Under the pieces are notes generated by a model. It was not told the DNA's origin. It was given only the letters and a program-made list of their open reading frames with translations, and ran no database searches. The translations under genes and the position numbers were made by a program. Positions 39,223 through 49,389 of a stretch of DNA of 64,000 bases are shown in pieces (the first letter of the stretch is position 1; every line of letters begins with the position of its first letter). Where the stretch lies: NCBI RefSeq assembly GCF_002104765.1, contig NZ_NCXM01000002.1, positions 1-64,000 of the forward strand, given 5' to 3'. The DNA is from Mycolicibacterium vulneris. Lineage in GTDB: Bacteria > Actinomycetota > Actinomycetes > Mycobacteriales > Mycobacteriaceae.

Positions 39223-40540
39223 AAGCATGATAACCGGGTCTGGGGCCGAATCCATAGCCGCCAGCATCGAAGCGGCGATCTCGGCCGGCTCCCTGGCGCC
39301 GGGAGAAGCGCTCCCGCCGGTGCGCGAGCTGGCCGCCCGGCTCGGCGTGAACGCGAACACCGCCGCCGCTGCCTACCGCCTGCTGCGTCATCGCGGGGCC
39401 GTCGAGACCGCCGGCCGACGCGGCACCCGCGTGCGCCATCGCCCGGCGACCACCCCGCGCTCGCTGCTCGGCCTCGACGTGCCGGCGGGCGTGCGCGACC
39501 TGTCGACCGGCAACCCGCACCCGGACCTGTTGCCCATCGCCCGCGCCTCGCTGGTCGGCCCGGGCGCCGGCCATCCCGTGCTCTACGGCGAGCCGGCCCT
39601 GTCGCCGGCGCTGGAGGAATTCGCCCGCCGCGCGCTGGTCGTGGACGGGATCCCCGCCGATCACCTGGCCGTGACCAGCGGCGCGCTGGACGGCATCGAG
39701 CGCGCGCTCACCGCACATCTGCGCCCGGGCGATCGCGTCGCCGTCGAGGACCCGGGCTGGGCCAACCTCCTCGATCTCCTTGCCGCACTTGGGCTTTCGG
39801 CCGAGCCGGTGCGGCTCGACGACGACGGCCCCGTGCCCGACGACCTGGCCCAGGCGTTGGCGAGCGGGGTGCGTGCGCTGGTGCTCACCAACCGCGCCCA
39901 AAACCCTACGGGCGCCGCGCTTTCGGCGGAACGCGCCGAGTCGCTGCGTCCGCTGTTGGCGCGGCGGCCCGAGGATGTGCTGCTGGTCGAAGACGACCAC
40001 TGCGCGGGCATCTCCGGGGCACCGCTGCATACCCTGGCCGGGTGCACCGCGCACTGGGCGTTCGTCCGCTCGGCGTCCAAGGCGTACGGCCCCGATCTGC
40101 GGGTGGCCGTCCTCGCCGGGGACCACCGCACCGTCGAGCGCGTGCACGGCCGGTTGCGGCTGGGGCCGGGCTGGGTGAGCCACTTCCTGCAGCGGCTCGC
40201 CGTCGACCTGTGGTCCGACCAGGCGGCCGGGGACCTGGTCGCGACGGCCGAGCGGCACTATTCCGACCGCCGCCAACGGCTCTGCGACGCCCTGACCGAA
40301 CGCGGTCTACCGGCTCACGGCCGCTCGGGGCTCAACGTGTGGGTGCCGGTTCCCGACGAGGCCGTCGCGATATCCCGGCTGCTCGGCGCGGGCTGGGCGG
40401 CGGCACCGGGCAGCCGGTTCCGGATGAACACGCCGCCGGGCATCCGCATCACGATCTCTGACGTGACGCCCGACGAGATCGATCCACTCGCCGACACGGT
40501 CGCCCGGGCGGTGCATCCGGCCGGGCGGGCCATCGTGTAG
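39212..40540 (+). CDS. MocR-family regulator (GntR winged helix fused to aminotransferase-like domain)
   Basis: From GTG 39212 the product has 442 residues; ATG 39203 and ATG 39227 are alternatives, and the start is uncertain because the operator runs into it. Residues about 10-75 form a GntR winged helix (SIAASIEAAISAGSLAPGEALPPVREL). The remainder is a type I aminotransferase-like domain: VTSGALDGIERAL, DPGWANLLDLLAALG, TNRAQNPTGAAL and, at the PLP lysine position, FVRSASKAYGPDLRVAVL. The lysine is retained, so PLP binding as effector is likely. Probably regulates the divergent PNPOx-like gene and itself. Confidence 0.88.
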   Translation: MPVQSMITGSGAESIAASIEAAISAGSLAPGEALPPVRELAARLGVNANTAAAAYRLLRHRGAVETAGRRGTRVRHRPATTPRSLLGLDVPAGVRDLSTGNPHPDLLPIARASLVGPGAGHPVLYGEPALSPALEEFARRALVVDGIPADHLAVTSGALDGIERALTAHLRPGDRVAVEDPGWANLLDLLAALGLSAEPVRLDDDGPVPDDLAQALASGVRALVLTNRAQNPTGAALSAERAESLRPLLARRPEDVLLVEDDHCAGISGAPLHTLAGCTAHWAFVRSASKAYGPDLRVAVLAGDHRTVERVHGRLRLGPGWVSHFLQRLAVDLWSDQAAGDLVATAERHYSDRRQRLCDALTERGLPAHGRSGLNVWVPVPDEAVAISRLLGAGWAAAPGSRFRMNTPPGIRITISDVTPDEIDPLADTVARAVHPAGRAIV

Positions 40541-40547
40541 CCGCAGC

Positions 40548-40733
40548 TCAAGCGCCCTCGTCGTCGTCGCTGGCGCCGGGCCCGGGGCCGCGCCACAGGA
40601 GCTCGACGCTGGGATACGGCGGCATGTCGTGACGCACGGTGCGCCGGCCCGGCGCCGGATCGGTGGCGCGGCGGGTCGGCTTGCGCAGACAGATCCGCCG
40701 CCGCAACGGGTGACCGAATTCAGATTGACTCAT
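40548..40733 (-). CDS. Possible small basic protein, 61 aa
   Basis: An open frame from ATG 40733 in a short gap between the MocR gene and treZ. The peptide is Arg/Pro-rich with an acidic end (SDDDEGA) and an RRRICLRKPTRRATD patch. No good ribosome site precedes it and no family is recognised. It lies downstream of treZ on the same strand. In M. tuberculosis this interval holds the vapBC11 toxin-antitoxin pair, which is not seen here. Confidence 0.35.
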   Translation of the reverse strand: MSQSEFGHPLRRRICLRKPTRRATDPAPGRRTVRHDMPPYPSVELLWRGPGPGASDDDEGA

Positions 40734-40789
40734 GGCGGCATCATCGGGGGTGAGCCCGCTCTGCCGCTATTCAGTTATCCACAGGCCGC

Positions 40790-42520
40790 TCAGACCGACA
40801 GGATGGCGAACGAATGGCCTTGTAGCACAGTGCCGTCGGCGCCGACGGCCGGCTCGTCCCAGGCCAGCACCACCTCGCCGCTGACCGGGACCGTCACCTG
40901 CTCGGCGCCCAGGTTGCACACGATGCGCAACCGGCCACGAGACACGCTGATCCAGCGTTCGTCCTCGTCGTAGTCGACCGCGAGGTGTTCCAGCCAGGGA
41001 TCGGCCATGTCGGGGTGGTTGCGCCGCAACGCGATCAGGTCGCGATACAGGCGGAGCAGCCGCGCGTGCTCGCCGGTCTCGACCTCGGCCCAGGCCAGTT
41101 TGGAGCGCGCGAACGTCTCGGGATCCTGCGGGTCGGGGATCTCGTCGGCGTCCCAACCGTGTTCGGCGAACTCGGCCTTGCGTCCTTCGGCCGTCGCCCG
41201 CGCCAGCTCGGGTTCGGGGTGCGAGCTGAAGAACTGGAACGGGGTGGAGGCTCCGTATTCCTCACCCATGAAAAGCATGGTGGTGTAGGGAGATCCGAGC
41301 ACGAGCGCGGCCTTGATGGCCAGCTGGCCGCCGGTCAGGTTCTGCGACGGGCGATCTCCCAGGGCGCGATTGCCGACCTGATCGTGCGTGCAGGTGTAGG
41401 CGACCAGCCGGGTGGCCGGGATGCCGGACTTCTCGCTGGTGTCCAGCGGCCGTCCGTGGCGGCGATGCCGGAACGACGAATAGGTGGCGGCGTGGAAGAA
41501 GCCGTGGCGCAGCGTCTGCGCCAGGGTGGCCAGGCTGCCGAAGTCACCGTAGTAGCCCTGGCGCTCGCCGGACACCGCGGTGTGGATGGCGTGATGAATG
41601 TCGTCGGCCCATTGTCCGGTCAGGCCGTAGCCGCCCCGATCGCGCGGGGTGATCAGCCGCGGGTCGTTCAGGTCGCTCTCGGCGATCAGCGACAGCGGAC
41701 GCCCCAATTGCTGTGCCAGCCAGTCTGTTTCGGTGGCGAGCTCTTCGAGGATGTGGATCGCGGTGGTGTCTACCAGCGCATGCACCGCGTCCAATCGCAG
41801 GCCGTCGGCGTGAAAATCGCGCATCCAGCGCAGCGCGCACCCGATGATGTAGCGGCGCACCTCGTCGGAATCGGCGTCGGCGATGTTGATGCCCTCGCCC
41901 CACGGGTTGCTCGCCGACGACAGGTAGGGGCCGTATCGCGGCAGGTAGTTGCCCGACGGGCCGAGGTGGTTGAAGACCGCGTCGATCAGCACCCCCAAAC
42001 CCTTCGCGTGGCAGGCGTCGACGAAGCGGACCAGCCCGTCGGGGCCGCCGTAGGGTTCGTGCACGCTGTACCACAGCACGCCGTCGTATCCCCAACCATG
42101 AGTGCCGGCAAAGGAATTCACCGGCATCAACTCGACGAAGTCCACGCCGAGATCGACCAGATAGTCCAGCTTCTCGATGGCGGCGTCGAAGGTGCCGGCC
42201 TCGGTGAACGTGCCCAGGTGCAGCTCGTAGATCACCGCACCCTCGACCGCGCGGCCGGCCCACCCGGTGTCGGTCCACACGGCGGTGGCCGGATCCCACA
42301 ACTGCGAGCGGGCATGCACCCCTTCGGGCTGGCGGGCCGACCGCGGGTCGGGCAGCACGGCGGGGTCGTCGTCGAGCAGATAGCCGTAGCGGGCGTCCGG
42401 CGCGGTGTCCACGCTCGCATGCCACCAACCGTCGTTCGAGCGCGTCATGGCGTGCGCCCGGCCGTCGACGTCGAGCCGAACGCGCGCGGGTTTGGGTGCC
42501 CAGACCCGGAACTCAGTCAT
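40790..42520 (-). CDS. treZ: Maltooligosyltrehalose trehalohydrolase
   Basis: Releases trehalose from maltooligosyl trehalose, the last step of the TreX-TreY-TreZ route from glycogen. The 576-residue GH13 enzyme has an N-terminal carbohydrate-binding beta domain (FRVWAPKPARVRLDVDG), a TIM barrel with the nucleophile in GLRLDAVHALVD and the acid/base Glu in IAESDLND, and a C-terminal sheet domain. The transition-state Asp lies in YTCTHDQVGN. Its start overlaps the treY stop by 8 bp. Last gene of the operon. Confidence 0.96.
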   Translation of the reverse strand: MTEFRVWAPKPARVRLDVDGRAHAMTRSNDGWWHASVDTAPDARYGYLLDDDPAVLPDPRSARQPEGVHARSQLWDPATAVWTDTGWAGRAVEGAVIYELHLGTFTEAGTFDAAIEKLDYLVDLGVDFVELMPVNSFAGTHGWGYDGVLWYSVHEPYGGPDGLVRFVDACHAKGLGVLIDAVFNHLGPSGNYLPRYGPYLSSASNPWGEGINIADADSDEVRRYIIGCALRWMRDFHADGLRLDAVHALVDTTAIHILEELATETDWLAQQLGRPLSLIAESDLNDPRLITPRDRGGYGLTGQWADDIHHAIHTAVSGERQGYYGDFGSLATLAQTLRHGFFHAATYSSFRHRRHGRPLDTSEKSGIPATRLVAYTCTHDQVGNRALGDRPSQNLTGGQLAIKAALVLGSPYTTMLFMGEEYGASTPFQFFSSHPEPELARATAEGRKAEFAEHGWDADEIPDPQDPETFARSKLAWAEVETGEHARLLRLYRDLIALRRNHPDMADPWLEHLAVDYDEDERWISVSRGRLRIVCNLGAEQVTVPVSGEVVLAWDEPAVGADGTVLQGHSFAILSV

Positions 42521-44813
42521 GGTGGCGCTCCAGCAGAACCACCGGCAGATCGGCGAACAATTGGGCGGCCGACATCGGGCCGTCGGCGATCACCCCGGTG
42601 AGCGCGTCCTTCCAGGTACCGTCCGGGAGCGGCAAAACAGTGTTACCCCAGCCTGTTTCGGTCAGCCGCACGGTCCACCGGGTCACCGCCACCACGATAT
42701 CCTCGCCCCGGCGGAAGGCCAGCACGTGATCGGCGGCGTCGCCGTTGGCCAGCACCGGGACGTAGTCGCCGTGCAGGAAGGTGTCCGGATGGCCGCGGCG
42801 CACGCGAAGTGCGGTGGTGACGACCCGGATTTTCGGATGCTCCAGCGCCTGCAGGGCGGCGCGCCGGGCGGCGTAGTCGACGGCCCGGCGGTTGTCCGGG
42901 TCGACCAGGCTGTCGTCCCACAGCTCGGTGCCCTGATACACGTCCGGGATCCCGGGCACGGTCAGCGCCAGCAGCTTCTGGGCCAGCGCGTCACTGGCGG
43001 CGTGCGGATTGAGTTGGGCGACAAGCTCGGTCAGCTGGCCGGCCACCGGGCCGTCGAGCACGGTGTCCAGCCACCGGTGCACCGCGTCCTCGAAGTCGGC
43101 GTCCGGGTCGTTCCACGAGGTGTGCCAGGACGCTTCCCGGATGGCCTTCTCGGTGTAGGCGTGCAGCCGGTCGCGCAGCGCCTCGGTGACCTCGCCGTTG
43201 ACCGGCCACACGCCGAAGATGTTCTGCCACAGGAACTGTCCGGTCGCCGGATCGGGGGAGGGCGCGGCGATCTCCCAGCGCGCGAGGAATTCGGTCCACA
43301 GCGACGGCACCTGGGACAGCACCGAGATGCGGGCGCGCACGTCCTCGCCGCGCTTGGTGTCATGGGTGGTCAGCGTGGTCATGGTCTGCGGCCACAACCG
43401 GGCCCGGGTGGCGGCGCTGTGATGGAATTCGGCCGCGCCGACACCGAAGCGGTGCGGCTCGCCGCCCACCTCGTTGAGCGAAACCAGGCGGGCGTCACGG
43501 TAGAACAAGCAGTCCTCGACGGCCTTGGCGGTGACGGCGCCGCACAGCTGCTGCAGCCGGGTGGCCGGCTCACCGCCGCGGGCCAGCGCCGCGGCCAGCA
43601 CCTGCAGCGCGGGGCCCAACTCCGGTGCGGCCATCTGGGTTTCGGCCAGCGCGGTGGGCAGCAGCGCGACCAGGCCGGGGTAGTCGCAGCGGTACACCCC
43701 GATATGGGTGAGCAGCGCGGCCACCGCCTCGGGCAGCTGCGGGTGGTCGGCGCCGGCGGCGGCCACGATGCTGCGGCGCAGTCGGCGCAGCTCACTGGCC
43801 AACGTGTCGGTGGCCGCGCGGATCTTGAGGTCCACCAGCATGTCCGGCATCGCCTGGTAGTCCACGCCGGCGGAGTTAACCAGCGCGGTCAGCGCCGGGG
43901 CGCCCTTCGGATCCACCAGGACGCCACCGGTTTCGCGCAGCACGTCGTAACCGGTGGTGCCGCCGATGGGCAGGGTGGGCTCGAGCGCCTCGTCGACGGC
44001 CAGGATCTTCTCGATCACGATCCAGGCCTCCGGCCCGGTCAGCTCGCGCAGCCATGCCAGGTATCCACACGGGTCGGAAAGCCCGTCGGGGTGGTCGATG
44101 CGGATGCCGTCGACCAGGCCCTCGGCGAACCACCGCCCGACTTCGGCGTGTGTGGCATCGAAGACCGCGCGATCCTCCTGGCGCAGCCCCGCGAGCGAGG
44201 TGATCGAGAAGAACCGACGGTAGCCGCAGACGCCGTTGCGCCAGCCCACCAGCCGGTAGTGCTGACGGTCGTGCACCTCGGGGCCACTGCCCTCCGCGGT
44301 GCCGGGCGCGATCGGGAACGCCAGATCGCCCAGGCGCAACAGGTCCCCGTCGACGGTGAGGCCGGCGGCGTCGTCGTCGGAGCCCAGCACCGGCAACACG
44401 ATGCGGCCGTCGTCGTCGAGGTCCCAGTCGATGTCGAAATACGTTGCGTAGGGCGAAGAACGGCCGTTCTGAAGGACATCCCACCACCAGGGGTTCTGCC
44501 GGGGCTGGTCGATGCCCACATGGTTGGGCACGATGTCCACGATCAGTCCCATGCCGCGCTCCCGGGCCGCCGCCGACAGTCGCGCCAGACCCTCTCGGCC
44601 GCCGATCTCGGGTGACACCGTCGTGGGGTCGGTGACGTCGTAGCCGTGGCTCGACCCCGCGGTCGCGGTCATGATCGGAGACAAATACAGGTGCGACACC
44701 CCGAGGTCGTTCAGGTAGTCGAGCAGGTTTTCCGCGTCGGCGAAGGTGAACGCGAACCCGCTGGATTCACCACGCAGCTGCAATCGGTAGGTGGAGATGA
44801 CAGGTAAAGCCAT
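42513..44813 (-). CDS. treY: Maltooligosyltrehalose synthase
   Basis: Isomerises the reducing-end alpha-1,4 bond of a maltodextrin to the alpha,alpha-1,1 bond of trehalose. The 766-residue GH13 enzyme begins VISTYRLQLRGESSGFAF. Barrel motifs: LIVDIVPNHVGID, GIRIDHPDGLSDP (nucleophile Asp) and WIVIEKILAVDE (acid/base Glu), with TTHDTKRGEDVRARI further on and TVPGIPDVYQGTE near the C-terminus. It lies 3 bp downstream of treX and overlaps treZ, so the three are one operon. Confidence 0.96.
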   Translation of the reverse strand: MALPVISTYRLQLRGESSGFAFTFADAENLLDYLNDLGVSHLYLSPIMTATAGSSHGYDVTDPTTVSPEIGGREGLARLSAAARERGMGLIVDIVPNHVGIDQPRQNPWWWDVLQNGRSSPYATYFDIDWDLDDDGRIVLPVLGSDDDAAGLTVDGDLLRLGDLAFPIAPGTAEGSGPEVHDRQHYRLVGWRNGVCGYRRFFSITSLAGLRQEDRAVFDATHAEVGRWFAEGLVDGIRIDHPDGLSDPCGYLAWLRELTGPEAWIVIEKILAVDEALEPTLPIGGTTGYDVLRETGGVLVDPKGAPALTALVNSAGVDYQAMPDMLVDLKIRAATDTLASELRRLRRSIVAAAGADHPQLPEAVAALLTHIGVYRCDYPGLVALLPTALAETQMAAPELGPALQVLAAALARGGEPATRLQQLCGAVTAKAVEDCLFYRDARLVSLNEVGGEPHRFGVGAAEFHHSAATRARLWPQTMTTLTTHDTKRGEDVRARISVLSQVPSLWTEFLARWEIAAPSPDPATGQFLWQNIFGVWPVNGEVTEALRDRLHAYTEKAIREASWHTSWNDPDADFEDAVHRWLDTVLDGPVAGQLTELVAQLNPHAASDALAQKLLALTVPGIPDVYQGTELWDDSLVDPDNRRAVDYAARRAALQALEHPKIRVVTTALRVRRGHPDTFLHGDYVPVLANGDAADHVLAFRRGEDIVVAVTRWTVRLTETGWGNTVLPLPDGTWKDALTGVIADGPMSAAQLFADLPVVLLERHHD

Positions 44814-44816
44814 GTG

Positions 44817-47018
44817 TCAGTGCGTCTTACGCAATACCAGCAGTGAACGCGACGGCAGCGACACCTTCTCCTCGGCGGTCACCACCTGGTCGGCTCCCTC
44901 TTTGCGGCCCGTCGGTTCGTTGGTGTCCAGTTCCACGGTCCACTCTTTCGCATAGTCGGTGTTCGGCGTCACGAACTCCACCGGGTCTTCACCGGCGTTG
45001 AAACACAACAGGAACGAGTCGTCGACGACCCGTTCACCGCGTGCGTTGGGTGCGCTGATGGCCTCGCCGTTGAGGAACACCGCCACACACTTGTGAATGC
45101 TTTCGCCCCAGTCCTCGTGCGTCATCTCGCGGCTACTCGGATTCAGCCAGGCGATGTCGCGCACCTCGTCGCCGGTCCGGATCGGCTCACCCTCGAAGAA
45201 CCGGCGCCGCCGGAACACCGGATGCCGCTTGCGCAACGTGCTCACCCTGCGGGCGAACGCGAGCAGGTCGGCATTCTTGTCGACCAAAGACCAGTCCATC
45301 CAAGATAATTCGGAGTCCTGGCAGTACACGTTGTTGTTGCCGTTCTGCGTACGCCCGAACTCGTCACCGTGGGCGATCATCGGCGTGCCCTGACTGAGCA
45401 TCAGCGTCGCCCAGAAGTTGCGCATCTGGCGGCAGCGCAGCTCGGTGATGTCGGGGTCGTCGGTGGGGCCCTCGACGCCACAGTTCCACGATCGGTTGTA
45501 GCTTTCCCCGTCCCGGTTGTCCTCCCCGTTGGCCATGTTGTGTTTTTCGTTGTAGGACACCAGGTCGTTGAGCGTGAATCCGTCGTGCGCGGTGACGAAG
45601 TTGATGCTGGCGCTGGGGCGACGACCGGTCGCCTCGTAGAGGTCCGACGACCCGGTCAGCCGGGAAGCGAACTCGCCCAGGGTTGCGGGCTCGCCCCGCC
45701 AGTAATCGCGCACAGTATCGCGATACTTCCCGTTCCACTCGGTCCACAAACCCGGGAAATTTCCGACTTGGTAGCCGCCCTCGCCGACGTCCCACGGTTC
45801 GGCGATCAGTTTGACCTGGCTGACGATCGGATCCTGCTGCACCAGATCGAAGAACGCGCTCAATCGGTCGACGTCGTGCAGTTCGCGGGCCAGCGTGGCT
45901 GCCAGGTCGAAGCGGAACCCGTCCACGTGCATCTCGGTCACCCAGTAGCGCAGCGAGTCCATGATGAGCTGCAGCACGTGCGGGTGGCGCGGGTTCAGGC
46001 TGTTCCCGGTGCCGGTGTAGTCCTTGTATAACCGCAGGTCGGTGTCGACGAGCCGGTAGTACGCGGCGTTGTCGATGCCGCGGAAATTGATGGTCGGCCC
46101 GAGGTGGTTGCCCTCGGCCGTGTGGTTGTAGACCACGTCGAGGATCACCTCGATGCCGGCTTCGTGGAAGCTGCGCACCATGGATTTGAACTCGGCGACG
46201 CTGGACGCGCGGTTGGCCGCGTACTGGTTGTGCGGGGCGAAATACCCAAAAGTGTTGTAGCCCCAGTAGTTTCGCAGGCCCAGGTCCAGCAGTCGCGAGT
46301 CGTGCATGAACTGGTGTACCGGCATCAGCTCGATGGCCGTGACCCGCAGCGACTTGAGGTGGTCGATGATCGCGGGGTGGGCCAGGCCGGCATAGGTGCC
46401 CCGAAGCTCCGCGGGGACGCTGGGATGGGTCTGCGTCATCCCCTTGACGTGTGCTTCGTAGATGACGGTCTCGTGGTACGGGGTCAGCGGTGCGCGGTCC
46501 GATCCCCAGTCGAAGAACGGGTTGCTCACCACGCTGTTCATGGTGTGGCCCAGCGAATCGACCATGGGCGGAGTCCCCGGGTCGGCGCCGTCGGCGTTGG
46601 GCCCGTCCGGGTCGACCGCCTTCATGTCGTAGGAGAACAGCGCCTGGCCGAACGTGAAGTCGCCGTGAAAAGCCTTGCCGTACGGGTCGAGCAGCAGCTT
46701 GCTGGGGTCACAGCGGTGACCGGCCGCCGGGTCGAACGGGCCGTAGACCCGGAAGCCGTAGCGCTGGCCGGGGGTGATGTTCGGCAGGTAGGCGTGCCAG
46801 ACGAATCCGTCCACCTCTTCCAAGGGAATCCGTGACTCGCTGCCGTGATGGTCGATCAGGCACAATTCGACCTTCTCGGCGATTTCGGAGAACAACGAGA
46901 AGTTGGTCCCCGCGCCGTCGTAGGAGGCGCCGAGCGGATACGGGTTTCCCGGCCAGACGGTGGCGAGCTTGGGTTGGTGGTTGCCGCCTGCTTCTGAAGC
47001 GGGACTGTTGGTTGACAC
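44817..47018 (-). CDS. treX: Glycogen-debranching enzyme TreX (GlgX type)
   Basis: Hydrolyses alpha-1,6 branches of glycogen to supply linear maltodextrins to TreY. GTG 47018 gives 733 residues. N-terminal CBM48-like domain ([25 protein letters not shown]), then a GH13 barrel with [24 protein letters not shown] (nucleophile), [16 protein letters not shown] (acid/base) and [20 protein letters not shown]. First gene of treX-treY-treZ; a TAAGGT box 6 nt upstream suggests the operon mRNA is leaderless. Confidence 0.96.
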   Translation of the reverse strand: MSTNSPASEAGGNHQPKLATVWPGNPYPLGASYDGAGTNFSLFSEIAEKVELCLIDHHGSESRIPLEEVDGFVWHAYLPNITPGQRYGFRVYGPFDPAAGHRCDPSKLLLDPYGKAFHGDFTFGQALFSYDMKAVDPDGPNADGADPGTPPMVDSLGHTMNSVVSNPFFDWGSDRAPLTPYHETVIYEAHVKGMTQTHPSVPAELRGTYAGLAHPAIIDHLKSLRVTAIELMPVHQFMHDSRLLDLGLRNYWGYNTFGYFAPHNQYAANRASSVAEFKSMVRSFHEAGIEVILDVVYNHTAEGNHLGPTINFRGIDNAAYYRLVDTDLRLYKDYTGTGNSLNPRHPHVLQLIMDSLRYWVTEMHVDGFRFDLAATLARELHDVDRLSAFFDLVQQDPIVSQVKLIAEPWDVGEGGYQVGNFPGLWTEWNGKYRDTVRDYWRGEPATLGEFASRLTGSSDLYEATGRRPSASINFVTAHDGFTLNDLVSYNEKHNMANGEDNRDGESYNRSWNCGVEGPTDDPDITELRCRQMRNFWATLMLSQGTPMIAHGDEFGRTQNGNNNVYCQDSELSWMDWSLVDKNADLLAFARRVSTLRKRHPVFRRRRFFEGEPIRTGDEVRDIAWLNPSSREMTHEDWGESIHKCVAVFLNGEAISAPNARGERVVDDSFLLCFNAGEDPVEFVTPNTDYAKEWTVELDTNEPTGRKEGADQVVTAEEKVSLPSRSLLVLRKTH

Positions 47019-47024
47019 CTATCG

Positions 47025-47030
47025 ACCTTA
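47025..47030 (-). promoter_or_regulatory. -10 box of the treXYZ operon, leaderless arrangement
   Basis: TAAGGT on the minus strand ends 6 nt before the GTG of treX. No Shine-Dalgarno is seen. Confidence 0.5.
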
Positions 47031-47079
47031 TCCGCGTCCGGTTGCGCTCACTCGGCTAAGCGGCCAGGAGTAAGGCGGG

Positions 47080-49242
47080 TCACCACCAGCCGGTGGCCTC
47101 GGCGATCTGGCGGCCCAATTCGGGTGTCATCGACCGCACGTAGGTGGGGGTCAGGTGGTGGGCGCCGTGGTAGATCAGGATGTTTCCCTCGACCGGACGG
47201 CACACGTCGGTGCGGCAGATCGCGTCCGACATGTCGAGCACCTTGAGCTGCGGGAACTGTCCGACGAAATCGAGCGTTTGATTGCGGTCCGAGAGCAGGT
47301 CGGAACGCTTGATTGCGCATGACTGCGCGGTGCCGCCCCGTTTGGCCAGGCAGTCCGCCGGGTCGAACGGTTGTCCGTTCTTCACCAGCCACGGGGTGTC
47401 TCGCATGCCGAGAATCGGAATGTTGTTGTCGGACAACGTCTGCCAGATGCCGATATAGGTGGCGGGCATGACGTCGCCGCTCTTGATATTCCACGGCCGG
47501 GTGGTCGTGGTGAAGACGTAGTCGGGCCGGTCGGTGACCAATTTGGTCATCGTGCGTTGCACCCACTCGCGGCACTGCGGGTAGGGGGCGTTGTTGCCCA
47601 TGATCAGCGGGACCTGCTCGGTCGACAGCGGGCAGCCCATCTTCAGATACGTCACGACCTTGAAGTGGCGCGTCTTGCCCAGGATGTCCAGCGCGGGCAG
47701 CCAGTGCTCGGCGTGTGACCCGCCGGCCAGCGCGATGGTCCGGTCGGCGGCCACATCGCCGTAGGTGCAGGTGACGACCGCGGGGTTGACGAAGTCGCTG
47801 ATGCAGCCGGCCCGGGTGGTGGCGGGCAGGTCCTGTTTGACCTCCAAGACTGAGGGCCGCATCGGCAGCGCGGGCACCCGCAAGCGCTCGGTCAGCGCAC
47901 GCGCGCCGGGATAGTCCTGTGGGTTGAGGACGCTGAGCTCCTTGCCGGCCGACCGTAGGACGGTGACGTGCTGACGCCAGGTGAATGAGGTCGCGGTCAG
48001 CGTCACGCCCAGCAGCACGACGGCCGATCCCAGCGCCATCGTCGGCCGGGCCAGGCGCGTCGGCCACGGCCTGGTCGGCGTTGGCGCCGGCGCCGGAGGC
48101 TTCGAGGATGCGCGGTAGCGCAACGGGTCCTCGACGAGTCGGTTGGTCAGATAGGCCAGCACACCGGACACCAGCAGCAGCACCGCGCCTTCGATGAAGT
48201 TGGCGTGCTTGTGGCCGCTGTAGGACAGCCAGAAGATCAGCAGCGGCCAGTGCCAGAGGTACAGCGCATACGCCATGGCGCCCAGCTCCACCAGTGGGCG
48301 CGTCGCCAGGATCCGGTTGGGCAGCGGCAACCGGCCGGCCTGCAGGTTGGCCCCGACGAGGATCAGCAGCATGGCGGCACCCACCGGTACCAGCGCCCAC
48401 GGGCCGGGGAACTCCTGCACGCCGTCGATCAGCGCGCCGCAGGACAGCACCGCGCCGAGCGCGACGGTGGCCACCACCGTCCGCAGCCACATGGGCCAGC
48501 GGACCCGGCTCACCAGCGCGCCGACCAACGCGCCCAGCAACAACTCCCAGCCCCGCGCGAAGGTGTTGTAGTAGGCGGCCGCCTGGTCCTGCTGGTGCGC
48601 GATGAGCGCGTAGACGAACGAGGCCACCGTCAACGCGGTCAGCACGATCAGGAACAAGGTCCGCAGCCGGGCGCCCAGCCGGCGCCGGAGCAGGTAGGCC
48701 AACCCCGCGATCAACACCAGGAAGCTGACGTAGAACTGGCCCTGCACCGACATCGACCAGATGTGCTGCAGCGGGCTGACGGCTTCGCCCGCCCGCAGGT
48801 AGTCCGAGGCGGTGTTGGCCAGCTCCCAGTTCTGGTAATAGCCGAGGCTGGCGAGGCTTTGGTCGGCGAACGTCTCCCAGCGGGTCTCCGGTTGAACCAG
48901 GATGGTCAGCACCGCGCAACCGGCCAGCACCACGACGAGCGCGGGAACCAGGCGGCGGATGAGCCGGACCACCTCGGATGCCGGCGACAGCGTCACGGCC
49001 GGGTTCAGCGCGGCGCGAATCACCTTGCCGCCGAAGAAGAATCCGGACAGCGCCAGGAACACGTCCACGCCGCCGGAGACGCGGCCGAACCAGATGTGGA
49101 AGACGGCGACCAACGCGATCGCGATGCCGCGCAGCCCGTCGAGGTCGTAGCGATAGAACCCCTGCGACCCCGCCTTGCGCACCCCCGTGGCCCCCGGATC
49201 GGTGGTGGCGTCCGGTGCGGGAGAGGGGGGCGGGGTCTGCAT
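47080..49242 (-). CDS. OafA/YrhL-type membrane acyltransferase with C-terminal SGNH domain (Rv1565c-like)
   Basis: A 720-residue protein. The N-terminal 400 residues form an acyltransferase-3 membrane domain of about ten spans, starting [20 protein letters not shown], with the catalytic His of this family in VFHIWFGR and the [13 protein letters not shown] motif. The C-terminal 300 residues are an extracytoplasmic SGNH-hydrolase-like domain with the Ser block [12 protein letters not shown] and the last block [15 protein letters not shown]. Such enzymes O-acetylate or acylate envelope sugars and peptidoglycan. In the last block the expected Asp two residues before His is not obvious. Confidence 0.9.
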   Translation of the reverse strand: MQTPPPSPAPDATTDPGATGVRKAGSQGFYRYDLDGLRGIAIALVAVFHIWFGRVSGGVDVFLALSGFFFGGKVIRAALNPAVTLSPASEVVRLIRRLVPALVVVLAGCAVLTILVQPETRWETFADQSLASLGYYQNWELANTASDYLRAGEAVSPLQHIWSMSVQGQFYVSFLVLIAGLAYLLRRRLGARLRTLFLIVLTALTVASFVYALIAHQQDQAAAYYNTFARGWELLLGALVGALVSRVRWPMWLRTVVATVALGAVLSCGALIDGVQEFPGPWALVPVGAAMLLILVGANLQAGRLPLPNRILATRPLVELGAMAYALYLWHWPLLIFWLSYSGHKHANFIEGAVLLLVSGVLAYLTNRLVEDPLRYRASSKPPAPAPTPTRPWPTRLARPTMALGSAVVLLGVTLTATSFTWRQHVTVLRSAGKELSVLNPQDYPGARALTERLRVPALPMRPSVLEVKQDLPATTRAGCISDFVNPAVVTCTYGDVAADRTIALAGGSHAEHWLPALDILGKTRHFKVVTYLKMGCPLSTEQVPLIMGNNAPYPQCREWVQRTMTKLVTDRPDYVFTTTTRPWNIKSGDVMPATYIGIWQTLSDNNIPILGMRDTPWLVKNGQPFDPADCLAKRGGTAQSCAIKRSDLLSDRNQTLDFVGQFPQLKVLDMSDAICRTDVCRPVEGNILIYHGAHHLTPTYVRSMTPELGRQIAEATGWW

Positions 49243-49267
49243 GATCGACAGCTAATTTACCGAAAAC

Positions 49268-49358
49268 CCGCCACCCGCTCCCGACAGCTCGCTGCGGCGA
49301 GGCTGCTCAGCCGGGTCGGGAGAGCATCCGCGCCGGGCGGCGGGGGAGCGAGTGGCGG
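49268..49358 (-). terminator. Large hairpin between ripD and the acyltransferase gene
   Basis: Arms 49268-49282 and 49344-49358 are complementary over 15 bp with one mismatch, and an inner CCCGAC/GTCGGG pair extends the structure. It lies just downstream of the ripD stop on the minus strand, without a U tract. Terminator or mRNA-end structure. Confidence 0.45.
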
Positions 49359-49389
49359 GCGTCGGACGGCCGAGGATCGACCGGGGAAA

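Noticed and set aside
42405..44615. 736-codon plus-strand open frame inside treY
   Set aside because: Shadow of a GH13 enzyme with all catalytic motifs on the minus strand.
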